64,000 bases of DNA from an uncultured Methylophaga sp. (GCF_947259025.1 NZ_CAMYKO010000002.1:124001-188000); one strand, 5' to 3'; positions 26,286 through 36,401 are shown, counted from the stretch's first letter. A program made the numbers and translations. Notes: generated by a model from the letters alone, not told the origin.

Positions 26286-26301
26286 AGCAAGGAGTGTGCC
26301 G
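26286..26301 (-). promoter_or_regulatory. Candidate sigma-54 (-24/-12) promoter for fliL
   Basis: On the minus strand the sequence reads CGGCAC-ACTCC-TTGCT, against the consensus TGGCAC-N5-TTGC[AT]. The GG and GC elements have the exact 10-base separation that sigma-54 needs; only the first T is changed to C. It begins right after the stop of the preceding gene and predicts a start near 26275, about 22 bases before the fliL ATG. In Pseudomonas and Vibrio the fliL operon is known to depend on sigma-54 and a FleQ/FlrC activator. Confidence 0.65.
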
Positions 26302-26718
26302 TTACTGCAGGATAAAGCGGGTAAAGTAGACTGCTTCCAGGCCATCGCTACCGGTTTCCCGCTCCAGAATTTGGCTGATTTTCTCCAGCGCTGCCTGCTG
26401 AAGTTGTTCACGGCCTGTCACGGTGCTGACTGTCTGGTAGTCCTGATCGGTAAACAATACCCGCAAGGCATCCTGAATCATCGGCAGGTTCATTTCAGCA
26501 TTATTGATGATGGCCGGATCATCCGATTTCAGCGCCACACTGATCTGCAGGTAACGCATTTTCTCCTGGCTTTGGTTGAGAAAGTTGATAGTGAACGGCT
26601 CTTCTATCTCGAAGTAAGGTTTAGGGCCTTCGGCACCGGATGTCGGCTCGGCCGCCTGCAATGGCAGGGATAGCATGATGCACAGCGCCAGTAGGATGGA
26701 GATGAGGGATCGAATCAT
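26302..26718 (-). CDS. Second FliL-domain protein with signal peptide
   Basis: This 138-residue protein matches the periplasmic part of FliL: YFEIEEPFTINFLNQSQEKM, then RYLQISVALKSDDPAIINNA, LPMIQDALRVLFTDQDYQTV and the closing VYFTRFILQ, which mirrors VYFTSFIMQ in the next gene. In place of a membrane anchor with a cytoplasmic stub it has a short hydrophobic start (ISILLALCIMLSLPLQAAE) that looks like a cleavable signal peptide, with AQA-like cut site QAA. It would then be a free periplasmic FliL-like protein. It lies immediately upstream of fliL and may have its own promoter, as the sigma-54 element lies after it. Its role beside true FliL is unknown. Confidence 0.85.
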   Translation of the reverse strand: MIRSLISILLALCIMLSLPLQAAEPTSGAEGPKPYFEIEEPFTINFLNQSQEKMRYLQISVALKSDDPAIINNAEMNLPMIQDALRVLFTDQDYQTVSTVTGREQLQQAALEKISQILERETGSDGLEAVYFTRFILQ

Positions 26719-26815
26719 AGCTTGCTATACTCCCGCTTGTTATTACAGTTGATGTCGGCAATGGTGTTGATTATGACAAGCTTGCACGACAGGTTAAAGA
26801 GGAGCCCCGGTAGCA

Positions 26816-27694
26816 GTGAATTCAGAAAACAACAATAACAGGCCATGCAGCATGATGGATAAATGGCTGACGCTACCGCAGTATGTGCTGCCACAGCATC
26901 TGCTGTCGGTCTGTATGCACCGCCTCACTCGCAGTGAGGTCCGTTGGTTTAAAAATGCCTTTATTCGCTTTATCTGCTGGAAGTTTAAAGTTGATATCAG
27001 CGAGGCGGCTTCTGCCGATCTGGCCGATTACCCGAGTTTTAATGCGTTTTTTACCCGCCGCCTGCGTGATGGCATCCGCCCGCTGGCGGAGGGTAACAAG
27101 GTCGTGTCGCCGGTGGACGGTGCGGTCAGTCAACTGGGCCTGATTAGCGATGGGCGGATTATTCAGGCCAAAGGTCGAGATTATTCCGTGACCGAGCTGC
27201 TCGGCGGGGACCAAAAATTGGCAGCGCAGTTTGAAGCCGGGCAGTTCGCCACTATTTACCTTTCACCCAGAGATTATCACCGCATTCATATGCCGCTTAG
27301 CGGCCAGCTTCAATCAATGCGCTATGTGCCGGGTAAACTGTTTTCAGTCAATCCCCGCACTGCCAGAGCAGTACCGGCTTTGTTTGCCCGCAATGAACGG
27401 GTGGTGACGGTGTTTGAAACCGAGTTCGGCCCGCTGGTGCAGGTGCTGGTTGGCGCGATATTTGTGGGCAGCATGGAAACCGTCTGGGCCGGGCAGATTA
27501 CACCACCTTATGGTAAGTCTATGCAGGAATGGACTTATGTCGGTGATGAGAGACTCAGGCTGGATAAAGGCCAGGAAATGGGCCGCTTCAATATGGGCTC
27601 AACCGTGGTCATGCTGCTGCCGCCCGGCATGCCGGCTTTCAGTGATAACTGGCAACCCGGCGGCAAAATACAGCTGGGCCAAGCGATGAACTGA
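26816..27694 (+). CDS. psd: Phosphatidylserine decarboxylase
   Basis: Psd converts phosphatidylserine to phosphatidylethanolamine at the inner membrane, and makes its own pyruvoyl group by self-cutting. The 292-residue frame has FNAFFTRRLRDGIRPLA, the SPVDGAVSQLG block, YLSPRDYHRIHMPLSG with the conserved His residues, and the cleavage site FNMGSTVVMLLPPG, where Gly-Ser is cut (the usual first residue Leu is Met here). The GTG at 26816 follows AGAGGAG by 12 bases; ATG codons at 26852 and 26855 would give the more usual family start (MDKWLTLPQYVLPQH) and are a real alternative. It diverges from the flagellar run, and the P-type ATPase starts 1 base after its stop. Confidence 0.95.
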   Translation: MNSENNNNRPCSMMDKWLTLPQYVLPQHLLSVCMHRLTRSEVRWFKNAFIRFICWKFKVDISEAASADLADYPSFNAFFTRRLRDGIRPLAEGNKVVSPVDGAVSQLGLISDGRIIQAKGRDYSVTELLGGDQKLAAQFEAGQFATIYLSPRDYHRIHMPLSGQLQSMRYVPGKLFSVNPRTARAVPALFARNERVVTVFETEFGPLVQVLVGAIFVGSMETVWAGQITPPYGKSMQEWTYVGDERLRLDKGQEMGRFNMGSTVVMLLPPGMPAFSDNWQPGGKIQLGQAMN

Positions 27695-27695
27695 T

Positions 27696-30407
27696 ATGCT
27701 TTCGCCATCGCCAACCCAATCCGCTGAACAACTCGCCAGACAGCCCGCCTGGCATGCAGTGGAGCAAGCTGAGGTGTTGGCGCAGCTGGACACGACTGAA
27801 CAGGGACTATCAAGTGAACAGGCCAGAGTAAGGCTGGCTGAGTATGGGCCGAACCGGCTTCCCGATACGGTCAAACGCGGGCTTTGGCAGCGCTTTCTGG
27901 CGCAGTGCAACAATGTGCTGATCCTGGTGCTGGCGGTTGCCGCCGGTATTGTGTTGCTGTTGGGACACTGGGTGGATGGCCTTGTTATCAGCGCCGTGAT
28001 TCTGATCAACGCCTTGATTGGCATGGTGCAGGAGGGCAAAGCCGAGGATGCCATCGCTGCACTGGGAAGAATGCTGAGCACCAGTGCCGTGGTCAAACGT
28101 AACAACAGCAAAATTACTGTGTCTGCGGACGAGCTGGTGTCCGGCGATTTGGTGTTTTTTCAGGCCGGTGACAAAGTACCGGCTGATGTGCGTCTGCTGT
28201 GGGCGAAGAATCTGCAATTACAGGAAGCAGTGCTGACCGGAGAATCGATGCCGGTGGCTAAAACGCCGGAGGCAGTCGCGCAAGCGACCGAGCTTGCAGA
28301 CCGCCAGTGTATGCTTTATTCAGGCACGCTGGTGACATACGGTCAGGCCCGCGGCGTGGTCGTGGCTACCGGCACTGATACCGAGTTAGGCAGAATCAGC
28401 AGTCTGTTGTCTGACGTCCAGACCATCGCCACTCCCTTACTGACTCAGATAGCCTTATTCAGCCGCCAGCTCAGTGTCATGATCGTGTTGATCGCGATAC
28501 TAACCCTGCTGGTGGGCATCATCGTGCATCAGTTTACCTTGAGCAGTATGTTTATCGCCGCAGTCAGTGTAGCGGTGGCAGCCATCCCTGAAGGATTGCC
28601 TGCCATTATGACGATTACACTGGCAATCGGTGTGCAGAAGATGGCGGCCAGGAAAGCCATTATCCGCAACTTGCCGGCTGTCGAGACACTGGGCTCGGTG
28701 ACGGTCATCTGTACCGATAAAACCGGCACCCTGACCCGTAACGAAATGACTGTCACAGCAATGTGGAGCGCCGATGAGCATGAATTACGGGTGACCGGCA
28801 GCGGCTATGATCCGCATGGCGATATCATGCAGGGAGAGAGCCCGGTTGGTATCGAGCAGACACCCATGCTGCAGGATCTGATTCGTGCTGGCTTGCTATG
28901 CAACGATGCCCGTTTGCTCAACAAAGACGGGCACTGGCTTTGTGAAGGCGATCCGACAGAGGGCGCGTTGCTGAGTCTGGCTGCCAAGGCGGGTCTGCAA
29001 ATTGAATTTGAAAAAGCCGCTTTGCCGCGCATTGATGTTATTCCGTTTGAATCCGAACACCAGTTTATGGCCACACTGCATCATGACCATCAGGGAAGGC
29101 ATTTCTGTTACCTCAAGGGCGCACCGGAGCGAGTGCTGGAAAAGTGTCATTTTCAGCAGGATGGCAAAGCTTTGGATTTACAGCACTGGCAGCGTTGTAT
29201 CAAACAACTCGCTTCGCAGGGGCAGAGAGTGCTGGCGCTCGCCAGACTGGATTTTGACGGTAGCCAGAGTGAGCTGAATTTTACTGATGTAGAGAATGGC
29301 CTGACCTTGCTGGGTCTGGTGGCAATGATGGATCCGCCGCGTGAGGATGCGATACAAGCCATCCGCCTGTGTCAGGATGCCGGTATCGAAATCAAGATGA
29401 TCACCGGTGATCACAGCGATACCGCGGCAGCGATAGCTGGCAGGATGGGCATGAACCCGGCGGTGATCAGCGGCAGCGAGATCGAACAACTGGATGAGAG
29501 TGCTTTGCGCCGGATCGTGAATGAAAAATCCGTGTTTGCCCGGGCAACCCCTGAACACAAGCTGAAACTGGTGAAAGCCCTGCAACAGAATGAAGAAGTC
29601 GTGGCGATGACCGGTGATGGGGTGAACGATGCGCCGGCGCTGAAACGTGCTGATATCGGTACAGCCATGGGCATCAATGGCACCGAGGTGGCGCGCGATG
29701 CTGCCGACATGGTGCTCGCTGATGATAACTTTGCCTCGATTGTCGATGCGGTGGAAGAGGGCAGGACGGTCTACGATAATCTGACCAAAGCTATCCTGTT
29801 TATTTTGCCAACCAGTGCTGGTGAAGCACTGATCATCATTGCTGCCATTGTGATGGGTGTGATGCTCCCCATTACCCCGGTGCAAATTCTCTGGATCAAT
29901 ATGATCACTGCAGTGACGCTGGGGCTTGCGCTCGCTTTCGAACCGGTTGAGCCAGGGGTGATGGCACGGCGTCCACGAGAGAGGAAGACGCCGCTATTGA
30001 CGGCGCAACTGATTCGCCGGATTGCTTTTGTCTCGGTAGTGATGATGCTGGGCAGTTTCGGTTTGTTTTTGTGGCATATCGAAGCAGGCCACAGTCTTGA
30101 GGTCAGTCGCACCGTGGCCGTCAATACGCTGGTGATGTTTGAGGTTTTCTATCTGTTCAACACCCGCTTTTTGAATGCGCCGGTTCTCAACAGTCGGGGC
30201 TTACTGGGCAACCGTATTGCGCTGCTGGCGGTTATAGTTTTGTTGATCTTCCAGTCAGGCTTTACCTATTTTCCGGTCATGCAGTTTCTGTTTGGCAGCG
30301 CCGCAATCAGCGGATTCAGTTGGTTATTGATCGTGATGACAGCGTCACTCATCTTGTGGCTGGTGGAATTGGAGAAATGGATATTAGGACGGCATCAGCG
30401 CACATAA
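27696..30407 (+). CDS. P-type cation-transporting ATPase (P2 group, Pma1/Ca-ATPase-like)
   Basis: A 903-residue ion pump of the P2 group with ten expected membrane helices. Visible motifs: actuator-domain [11 protein letters not shown]4 motif [16 protein letters not shown], phosphorylation site [15 protein letters not shown], nucleotide-site segment [13 protein letters not shown], and hinge [20 protein letters not shown]. In M6 the sequence is [18 protein letters not shown], so the Asp of the classic Ca-pump motif (N-x-x-T-D-G) is replaced by Ala. Site geometry for calcium is therefore doubtful; relatives such as cyanobacterial Pma1 have been linked to other cations. The substrate is unknown. 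It follows psd by 1 base and ends at a strong terminator. Confidence 0.93.
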   Translation: MLSPSPTQSAEQLARQPAWHAVEQAEVLAQLDTTEQGLSSEQARVRLAEYGPNRLPDTVKRGLWQRFLAQCNNVLILVLAVAAGIVLLLGHWVDGLVISAVILINALIGMVQEGKAEDAIAALGRMLSTSAVVKRNNSKITVSADELVSGDLVFFQAGDKVPADVRLLWAKNLQLQEAVLTGESMPVAKTPEAVAQATELADRQCMLYSGTLVTYGQARGVVVATGTDTELGRISSLLSDVQTIATPLLTQIALFSRQLSVMIVLIAILTLLVGIIVHQFTLSSMFIAAVSVAVAAIPEGLPAIMTITLAIGVQKMAARKAIIRNLPAVETLGSVTVICTDKTGTLTRNEMTVTAMWSADEHELRVTGSGYDPHGDIMQGESPVGIEQTPMLQDLIRAGLLCNDARLLNKDGHWLCEGDPTEGALLSLAAKAGLQIEFEKAALPRIDVIPFESEHQFMATLHHDHQGRHFCYLKGAPERVLEKCHFQQDGKALDLQHWQRCIKQLASQGQRVLALARLDFDGSQSELNFTDVENGLTLLGLVAMMDPPREDAIQAIRLCQDAGIEIKMITGDHSDTAAAIAGRMGMNPAVISGSEIEQLDESALRRIVNEKSVFARATPEHKLKLVKALQQNEEVVAMTGDGVNDAPALKRADIGTAMGINGTEVARDAADMVLADDNFASIVDAVEEGRTVYDNLTKAILFILPTSAGEALIIIAAIVMGVMLPITPVQILWINMITAVTLGLALAFEPVEPGVMARRPRERKTPLLTAQLIRRIAFVSVVMMLGSFGLFLWHIEAGHSLEVSRTVAVNTLVMFEVFYLFNTRFLNAPVLNSRGLLGNRIALLAVIVLLIFQSGFTYFPVMQFLFGSAAISGFSWLLIVMTASLILWLVELEKWILGRHQRT

Positions 30408-30436
30408 AAAAAGCCGGCTAAAGGGCCGGCTTTTTT
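30406..30436. terminator. Bidirectional intrinsic terminator
   Basis: An 11-bp or longer perfect stem AAAAAGCCGGC/GCCGGCTTTTT with loop TAAAGG sits between the convergent stops of the P-type ATPase and zwf. The A-run on one side and T-run on the other make it work in both directions. It overlaps the last base(s) of the ATPase stop codon region. Confidence 0.93.
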
Positions 30437-30455
30437 GATTCAGGCCTGACTGCGA

Positions 30456-31922
30456 TCAGGCTTTGTTACGCCAGGCGTGGCAGGAGTCATCCTGCAAGCG
30501 ACTGACTTCTTCCGGCCCCCAGGTGCCGGCCGGGTAGGTGTGGACAAAGCTTTTATCCTTGGCCCATTTGTTGAGCACGGGATCGACCACTTTCCAGGCC
30601 AGGTTGACTTCGTCCGAGCGCAGGAACAGCGAACGGTCGCCCTGTATGGCATCCAGGATCAGCGCCTCATAGGCATCCAGACGGTGCTTGGTTTCGTCGT
30701 TATCCACCGTTTCCAAGCCCACAGTGTGGCTCTTGAGCTCAAGACCGGGTTGTTTCGACTGCAGTTCAATGCGCAGGGTGTTATCCGGTTGCAGACCCAT
30801 CACAATCCAGTTGGCGTGACTGTCACCAATATGCGTGTCTTTGAACAGTTCCTGAGGCGGCTTTTTGAAGCGAATCGCGATCATCGCCTTGGATTCCGGC
30901 ATGCATTTACCGGTGCGCAGGTAGAACGGCACACCGCGCCAGCGCCAGTTATCGATGTAAATCTTCATCGCCGCATAGGTTTCGGTGACGCTGTCGTTAG
31001 GTACTTCTTCGTCTTCCAGGTAACCCGGTTCCGGTTTACCGTTCACTTCACCGGCTGAATACTGGCCGCGGAAAGCATGCTCATCGACGATATCTTCGGT
31101 GATGGGGCGAATCGCTTTCAGCACTTTCACCTTCTCATCGCGCAGTGATTCATCGTCCAGATCGGCAGGTGGCTCCATCGCGACCAGTGCCATGACCTGC
31201 AACAGGTGACTCTGAATCATGTCACGCAAAGCACCGGAGTCATTGTAGTAACCGGCGCGGCCACCGACGCCCTGTTCTTCGGCATGGGTTATTTGCACGT
31301 GGTCGATGTAATTACGGTTCCACAGTGGCTCCAGCAGCAGGTTGGCAAAACGGAAGACAAAAATATTCTGAACCGTGCCTTTACCCAGGTAGTGATCGAT
31401 ACGGTAAGTCTGTTCTTCGGTGAAGTTTTTGCGCAGTACGCCTTCCAGTGCTTCTGCACTTTTCTGGTCGAAACCAAAGGGTTTTTCCACCACCAAGTGA
31501 CGCCAGCCGTCATCTTCCTTGTTCATGCCCACGGCGGCCAGTTGATCGCCAACGGTGCCAAACAAGGCCGGGCTGATGGAGAGATAGAAAACGATATTTT
31601 GCGGGAAGCCGTTTTCTTCACTGATCAGCTTTTTCAGCTCGTGGTAGCTGAAGGCATCATTGATATCGCATTTAAAGTAGTGAACGCGATCCAGAAACTT
31701 CGCCAGTAAATCGTTATCGACGCCGCCACGCGCTTTGGGTGTGACAAACTCGGTGACTTGCTGTTTCCAGTCATCCTGCTCACAATCACGACGACCCATG
31801 CAGATAATGCGGGTATCGTCGGTGAGTCTTTTCTCGGCATCGAGGTGATACAGAGCTGGCAGCAATTTTTTCTTTGACAAGTCGCCGGTGGCGCCAAAAA
31901 TAACAATTGTACAAGGTTGCAT
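30456..31922 (-). CDS. zwf: Glucose-6-phosphate 1-dehydrogenase
   Basis: Zwf oxidises glucose 6-phosphate to 6-phosphogluconolactone, making NADPH, and feeds Pgl (558). The 488-residue enzyme has the N-terminal dinucleotide fold [20 protein letters not shown], the substrate-site motif [20 protein letters not shown] with the catalytic His nearby, and the VVEKPFGFD loop. Length and motif order are normal for bacterial Zwf. No gnd or edd is visible nearby, so whether the product enters the Entner-Doudoroff or pentose phosphate route cannot be told here. It is divergent from glgA, with an 79-bp AT-rich gap that should hold both promoters; a TATAAT at 31964-31969 points towards glgA. Confidence 0.97.
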   Translation of the reverse strand: MQPCTIVIFGATGDLSKKKLLPALYHLDAEKRLTDDTRIICMGRRDCEQDDWKQQVTEFVTPKARGGVDNDLLAKFLDRVHYFKCDINDAFSYHELKKLISEENGFPQNIVFYLSISPALFGTVGDQLAAVGMNKEDDGWRHLVVEKPFGFDQKSAEALEGVLRKNFTEEQTYRIDHYLGKGTVQNIFVFRFANLLLEPLWNRNYIDHVQITHAEEQGVGGRAGYYNDSGALRDMIQSHLLQVMALVAMEPPADLDDESLRDEKVKVLKAIRPITEDIVDEHAFRGQYSAGEVNGKPEPGYLEDEEVPNDSVTETYAAMKIYIDNWRWRGVPFYLRTGKCMPESKAMIAIRFKKPPQELFKDTHIGDSHANWIVMGLQPDNTLRIELQSKQPGLELKSHTVGLETVDNDETKHRLDAYEALILDAIQGDRSLFLRSDEVNLAWKVVDPVLNKWAKDKSFVHTYPAGTWGPEEVSRLQDDSCHAWRNKA

Positions 31923-32001
31923 GATTTCTCCCGTTGCAGGCTATGACTCAGCCTTTGACCGTATATAATTTGCAGGATTGTACAATTTTTGGGAGATTCG
32001 C

Positions 32002-33465
32002 GTGCGAAAAATTCTCTTTGCCAGTAGTGAAGTGCACCCGCTAATGAAGACCGGCGGCCTGGCTGATGTGTCTGCCAGCCTGCCTATTGCACTGCGCGAA
32101 CATGGCCAGGATGTGCGCATTATCATGCCTGCTTACCGCCAGAGTTTGCAGCATCTGGAGCAACTTGAAACCGTCGCCACGATAAAGCTGGATGGCTATC
32201 ATTCCGCGGTCGATATTCTGCAGACGACGTTGCCGGACAGCGATGTCGTCCTGTGGCTGCTGGACTCACCCCATCATTATGACCGCGATGGGGGCCCTTA
32301 CAGCGATCCGACAGGACAGGACTGGGCGGATAATGCCGCCCGCTTTGCGCTGTTATCGCGCGCCGCAGTGAAAATTGCGCTCAACGAGGCCGGGCTCGAC
32401 TGGCAGCCGGATATTCTGCACTGTAACGACTGGCAGACCGGCCTGGCACCGGCGTTACTGGCAACGCGCAAGCAGCGTCCGCAAACCGTGTTTACCATTC
32501 ACAACCTGGCTTACCAGGGCTTGTTTAGCGAAGACGTGTTCCAGGCGCTGGATCTGCCGGATTCGCTGTGGCAAATGGAAGGCCTGGAGTTTTACGGCAT
32601 GATGTCGTTTATGAAAGGCGGGCTGATTTTTGCCGATCAGATCACCACAGTCAGCCCGACTTATGCCCGCGAAATCTGTACGCATGAATTTGGCTACGGG
32701 CTGGAAGGCTTATTGTCCTACCGGCTGCAGCAGGGCAGGCTCAGCGGCATTCTCAACGGCATTGATTCGCATATCTGGGACCCGCAGCAGGATGCGTTTA
32801 TTACCAAAAAATACAGCAGTAAAACGGTGCGCAATAAGGCGCTGAATAAAACGGCGCTACAGCAGCATTTTCTGTTGCCGGAAAATAAAGACAGTCTGCT
32901 GATTGGCCTGATAAGCCGCCTGGTATCTCAGAAAGGCATTGATCTGGCTGTTGAAGCCATGGAGCGGGTGCTGAAGGTCGGCCATGATGTGCAACTAGTG
33001 TGCCTGGGCAGTGGTGAGGCGGAACTGGAGCAGGCATTGCGCGTATTGCGCGCCCGCTACCCAGACCGCGTTGGTATTACCATTGGCTATGATGAAGCGT
33101 TATCGCATCAAATCGAGGCGGGCGCTGATGTGTTTCTGATGCCGTCGCGGTTCGAGCCCTGCGGGCTGAACCAGATGTACAGTCTGCGCTATGGCACGCT
33201 GCCGATAGTGCGGAATACCGGCGGCCTTGCCGATACGGTAGTTGACGCCAGCGATGAAAACCGCAAAGCTGGTATTGCTAACGGTTTCAGTTTTGATGAG
33301 CCAGCCACTGCGGCTCTGGAACAAACCCTGTTACGCGCCGTCGCCTTGTTTGCGCGACCGCGGATCTGGCGCAGCATGATGCTCGTTGCAATGCAGCACG
33401 ACTTCAGTTGGGAAAACAGCGCCATCGCCTATATCGAACTCTACCACCACATTGTTAACCGGTAA
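32002..33465 (+). CDS. glgA: Glycogen synthase GlgA
   Basis: GlgA adds glucose from ADP-glucose to growing glycogen. The GT5-family signature ILFASSEVHPLMKTGGLADV lies at the very N-terminus, with the KTGGL ADP-glucose motif, and the C-terminal lobe has LIGLISRLVSQKGIDL and MPSRFEPCGLNQMYSLRYG followed by a second TGGL (VRNTGGLADTV). I set the start at GTG 32002, giving 487 residues, since GGGAGA lies 5 bases before it and the protein then begins VRKILFASSEV as in the family; the longer frame opens with a TTG at 31978 without a ribosome binding site. glgA is followed 3 bases later by ppc. No other glg genes are in the window. Confidence 0.95.
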   Translation: MRKILFASSEVHPLMKTGGLADVSASLPIALREHGQDVRIIMPAYRQSLQHLEQLETVATIKLDGYHSAVDILQTTLPDSDVVLWLLDSPHHYDRDGGPYSDPTGQDWADNAARFALLSRAAVKIALNEAGLDWQPDILHCNDWQTGLAPALLATRKQRPQTVFTIHNLAYQGLFSEDVFQALDLPDSLWQMEGLEFYGMMSFMKGGLIFADQITTVSPTYAREICTHEFGYGLEGLLSYRLQQGRLSGILNGIDSHIWDPQQDAFITKKYSSKTVRNKALNKTALQQHFLLPENKDSLLIGLISRLVSQKGIDLAVEAMERVLKVGHDVQLVCLGSGEAELEQALRVLRARYPDRVGITIGYDEALSHQIEAGADVFLMPSRFEPCGLNQMYSLRYGTLPIVRNTGGLADTVVDASDENRKAGIANGFSFDEPATAALEQTLLRAVALFARPRIWRSMMLVAMQHDFSWENSAIAYIELYHHIVNR

Positions 33466-33468
33466 CTT

Positions 33469-36312
33469 ATGACTGATTATCAGCCTGTACTGAGCACAGT
33501 TGAAAAACTGGCTTTGCTTGACGACAAAGATTTACGCCAGCATGTCCGCTTTTTGGGGCACATTCTGGGTGAAGTGATTGATGAACGCGCCGGACGCCAG
33601 GTGTTCGACATTGTCGAGCATTTGCGCCAGGGCTTTATCAAGCTACGCAAGGGTGATGATGCGACATTGCGCACCGAGCTCCTCAGTTATTTGAATACGC
33701 TCGATGAGACGACACTGCATGCGGTCATCCGCGCCTTTAATCTGTATTTCAGCCTGCTCAATACGGCAGAAGAAGCCTTCAATTACCACAACCGCATGTT
33801 GCAGCTGCGTAATGGCGGTGATTTGTGGGAAGGGTCTTATCTCGATACCCTGCGCCAGTTCAAGGCTGCCGGGGTCACGCTGGCCCAGTTACAGCCCTTG
33901 CTGGATTCCCTAACCTATATGCCGGTTTTCACCGCGCATCCGACTGAGTCCAAGCGTCGAACGGTGATGGAAATTCTGCGTCGCATCTTTCTGCTGGATG
34001 AGACGCTGACCCATCAGCCTTTAACCCCGTTTGATGAAGAGCGTACCCGCAAGGAAATCAAGAAACAGGTACAGCTGCTGTGGAGCACGGATGAGGTCCG
34101 CGCCATCAAACCGACTGTGCGTGATGAAATCAAAAACGGTCTCTTTTATTTCAATGTTAGCCTGTTTGACGCGGTGCCCAGAACCTACCGCAATCTGGAA
34201 AATGCGATTCGCCGGGTTTACAGCGATGAAATTGAAGCTGGTCAGGATTTCAAGGTGCCGGGGCTGGTCAAATTCGGTTCCTGGATTGGCGGTGACCGCG
34301 ATGGCAATCCTTTTGTCACCGCTGAAACCACTGAAATGGCAATCCAGTTGCAAAAGCGCACGGTGATTCGCCGTTACCTGGAAGACATTACCAAGCTCAG
34401 CTATATCCTGACTCACTCGCAGCCCTTGTGTCAGATCAGTGAGGCCCTGGCCGAAGACATGGCAGAGAGCGAACAGCGCTACGCCGGCGCGTTTCTGGCC
34501 AAGCATGATCGCTTTGTCAATGAGCCATACCGGCGCAAACTCTATATGATGCGCCACCGGCTGCAGGATAATCTTAACCTGCTGCAGCAGTATTTCCGTC
34601 CCGATCTGGAGCCGACTACGCTGGGCGTGGCTTATGCCAATGAAGATGAATTACTGGCCGATCTGCACCTGATTTTCGATTCGCTGGTGGAAAACGGCGA
34701 CAGCGACATCGCCGGTGGTGAGCTCAATGATCTGATCCGGCTGGTGGAAACCTTCGGCTTTTATCTCTATCACCTGGATATCCGCCAGGAATCGACCCGT
34801 CACACTGAGACGCTGGCAGAAGTATTAAAGGCCAGCGGTGTGCATGACGATTACCTGCAGCTGGATGAAAAAGCGCGGCAGGCGTTACTGACCGGTCTGT
34901 TATCACAACAGTCTGTGCCTGCTATGCCGGCGCTCGACAGTGACAATCAGGAAGTGCTGAATGTCTTCTCTTTGATGAGCCGTCTGCACAAAGAAGTCAG
35001 CCCCCGCGCCTTCGGCAGTTATGTCATTTCGATGACGCACCAGGCCAGTCATATTCTCGAGGTGCTGACTCTGGGACGCTTTGCAGGTCTCTGTGGCTAT
35101 GATGACAATGGTGAGACCTACTGTCATCTGCGGGTGGCGCCATTGTTTGAAACCATTGAAGATCTCAGCCATATCGACCCGGTGATGTCGGCACTGATGG
35201 AAAATGCCGATTATCGCCGGCTACTGGCGGCTTCCGGGAATTTACAGGAAGTCATGTTGGGCTATTCCGACTCCTGTAAAGATGGCGGCATCCTGGCTTC
35301 CGGCTGGAATCTGTTCAAAGCCCAGAAAGCCATTACCCGCCTGACCAAGAAGCATGCGCTGGAATGCCGTATGTTCCATGGCCGTGGCGGCACCATCGGT
35401 CGCGGTGGCGGCCCCACTCACGATGCCATCCTGTCGCAACCCATGGGCACCGTGCAGGGACAAATCAAGTTCACCGAGCAGGGTGAGGTGCTGTCCTTTA
35501 AATACGGCAATATCGAAACCGCCGCCTACGAGCTGGGCATGGGCGTTTCCGGCCTGATCAAAGCCTCACGCAGCCTGGTTACAGAAATTGGCGAAGTGGA
35601 GCCAGCTTATCTGGATATCATACATGAGCTGACCCAGACCGGCGAAGCCAGTTATCGCAAACTCACCGAAGATACCCCCGGTTTCCTCGACTATTTCTAC
35701 GAAGTCTGTCCGGTCACCGAAATCGGCATGATGAATATCGGCTCACGGCCTTCCCACCGCAAACCCGGTGACCGCTCCAAGTCTTCGGTCAGGGCCATCG
35801 GCTGGGTCTTCTCATGGGCGCAGTCCCGGCATACCTTGCCTGCCTGGTATGGCATCGGCACCGCGCTGGAAGCCTGGCATCAGGGAGAGGAAGACAAGAT
35901 CGCCATTTTGCGGCAAATGGTCAGGCAGTGGCCGTTTTTCCGTGCTCTGCTCAGTAACACCCAGATGTCTCTTTCCAAGGCCGATATGAATATCGCCCGC
36001 CGCTATGCCGCGCTGTGCGAGGATGCCTTCCAGGGACAGCAGGTGTTTGAACTGATTCAGGCCGAGTACTGGAAAACCCTGGAGCAGGTGTTGCTGGTGG
36101 TCGAAGCCGACAGCCTGATGGCCGACCTGCCGGCACTGAAAATGTCTTTGCGTCGGCGTGAGGCTTATCTGGATCCGATTAACTATATTCAGATCCTGTT
36201 GCTGCAGCGTTATCGGGATACTTCGGTAGATGAGGCTGAGCGCCAGCGTTGGTTGGATCCCTTGTTGCGGACGATTAGTGCGATTTCTTCTGGGATGAGG
36301 AATACAGGCTAA
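33469..36312 (+). CDS. ppc: Phosphoenolpyruvate carboxylase
   Basis: Ppc makes oxaloacetate from phosphoenolpyruvate and bicarbonate, refilling the TCA cycle. The 947-residue enzyme has the catalytic motifs MPVFTAHPTESKRRTV (catalytic His), ECRMFHGRGGTIGRGGGPTH, a MLGYSDSCKDGGILASGW block, and FTEQGEVLSFKYG, ending close to the family-typical ...RNTG. The PEP-site loop near residue 755 reads MNIGSRPSHRKPGDRSKSS and then RAIGWVFSWAQSRHTLPAWY, which differs from the E. coli [20 protein letters not shown]; this points to a separate Ppc subgroup, perhaps with different allosteric control. It lies 3 bases after glgA, suggesting one transcript. A hairpin terminator follows at 36329. Confidence 0.96.
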   Translation: MTDYQPVLSTVEKLALLDDKDLRQHVRFLGHILGEVIDERAGRQVFDIVEHLRQGFIKLRKGDDATLRTELLSYLNTLDETTLHAVIRAFNLYFSLLNTAEEAFNYHNRMLQLRNGGDLWEGSYLDTLRQFKAAGVTLAQLQPLLDSLTYMPVFTAHPTESKRRTVMEILRRIFLLDETLTHQPLTPFDEERTRKEIKKQVQLLWSTDEVRAIKPTVRDEIKNGLFYFNVSLFDAVPRTYRNLENAIRRVYSDEIEAGQDFKVPGLVKFGSWIGGDRDGNPFVTAETTEMAIQLQKRTVIRRYLEDITKLSYILTHSQPLCQISEALAEDMAESEQRYAGAFLAKHDRFVNEPYRRKLYMMRHRLQDNLNLLQQYFRPDLEPTTLGVAYANEDELLADLHLIFDSLVENGDSDIAGGELNDLIRLVETFGFYLYHLDIRQESTRHTETLAEVLKASGVHDDYLQLDEKARQALLTGLLSQQSVPAMPALDSDNQEVLNVFSLMSRLHKEVSPRAFGSYVISMTHQASHILEVLTLGRFAGLCGYDDNGETYCHLRVAPLFETIEDLSHIDPVMSALMENADYRRLLAASGNLQEVMLGYSDSCKDGGILASGWNLFKAQKAITRLTKKHALECRMFHGRGGTIGRGGGPTHDAILSQPMGTVQGQIKFTEQGEVLSFKYGNIETAAYELGMGVSGLIKASRSLVTEIGEVEPAYLDIIHELTQTGEASYRKLTEDTPGFLDYFYEVCPVTEIGMMNIGSRPSHRKPGDRSKSSVRAIGWVFSWAQSRHTLPAWYGIGTALEAWHQGEEDKIAILRQMVRQWPFFRALLSNTQMSLSKADMNIARRYAALCEDAFQGQQVFELIQAEYWKTLEQVLLVVEADSLMADLPALKMSLRRREAYLDPINYIQILLLQRYRDTSVDEAERQRWLDPLLRTISAISSGMRNTG

Positions 36313-36328
36313 TTTCTTTTAATGAGTT

Positions 36329-36359
36329 AATTGCCACGCCGATGGGTGTGGCAATTTCT
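36329..36359 (+). terminator. Probable terminator of glgA-ppc
   Basis: Stem AATTGCCACGCC (36329-36340) pairs with GGTGTGGCAATT (36345-36356) around loop GATG with one G-T pair, followed by TCTC. The T-run is short, so efficiency is uncertain. Confidence 0.6.
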
Positions 36360-36401
36360 CAGAATTGATTTACATCAAAACTCTGGACGCTGCCGCGGGG
36401 C

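Noticed and set aside
26719-26815. Sigma-28 or sigma-54 promoter for the first FliL-like gene
   Set aside because: GCCGACAT and TTGC occur but without a partner element at the right spacing.
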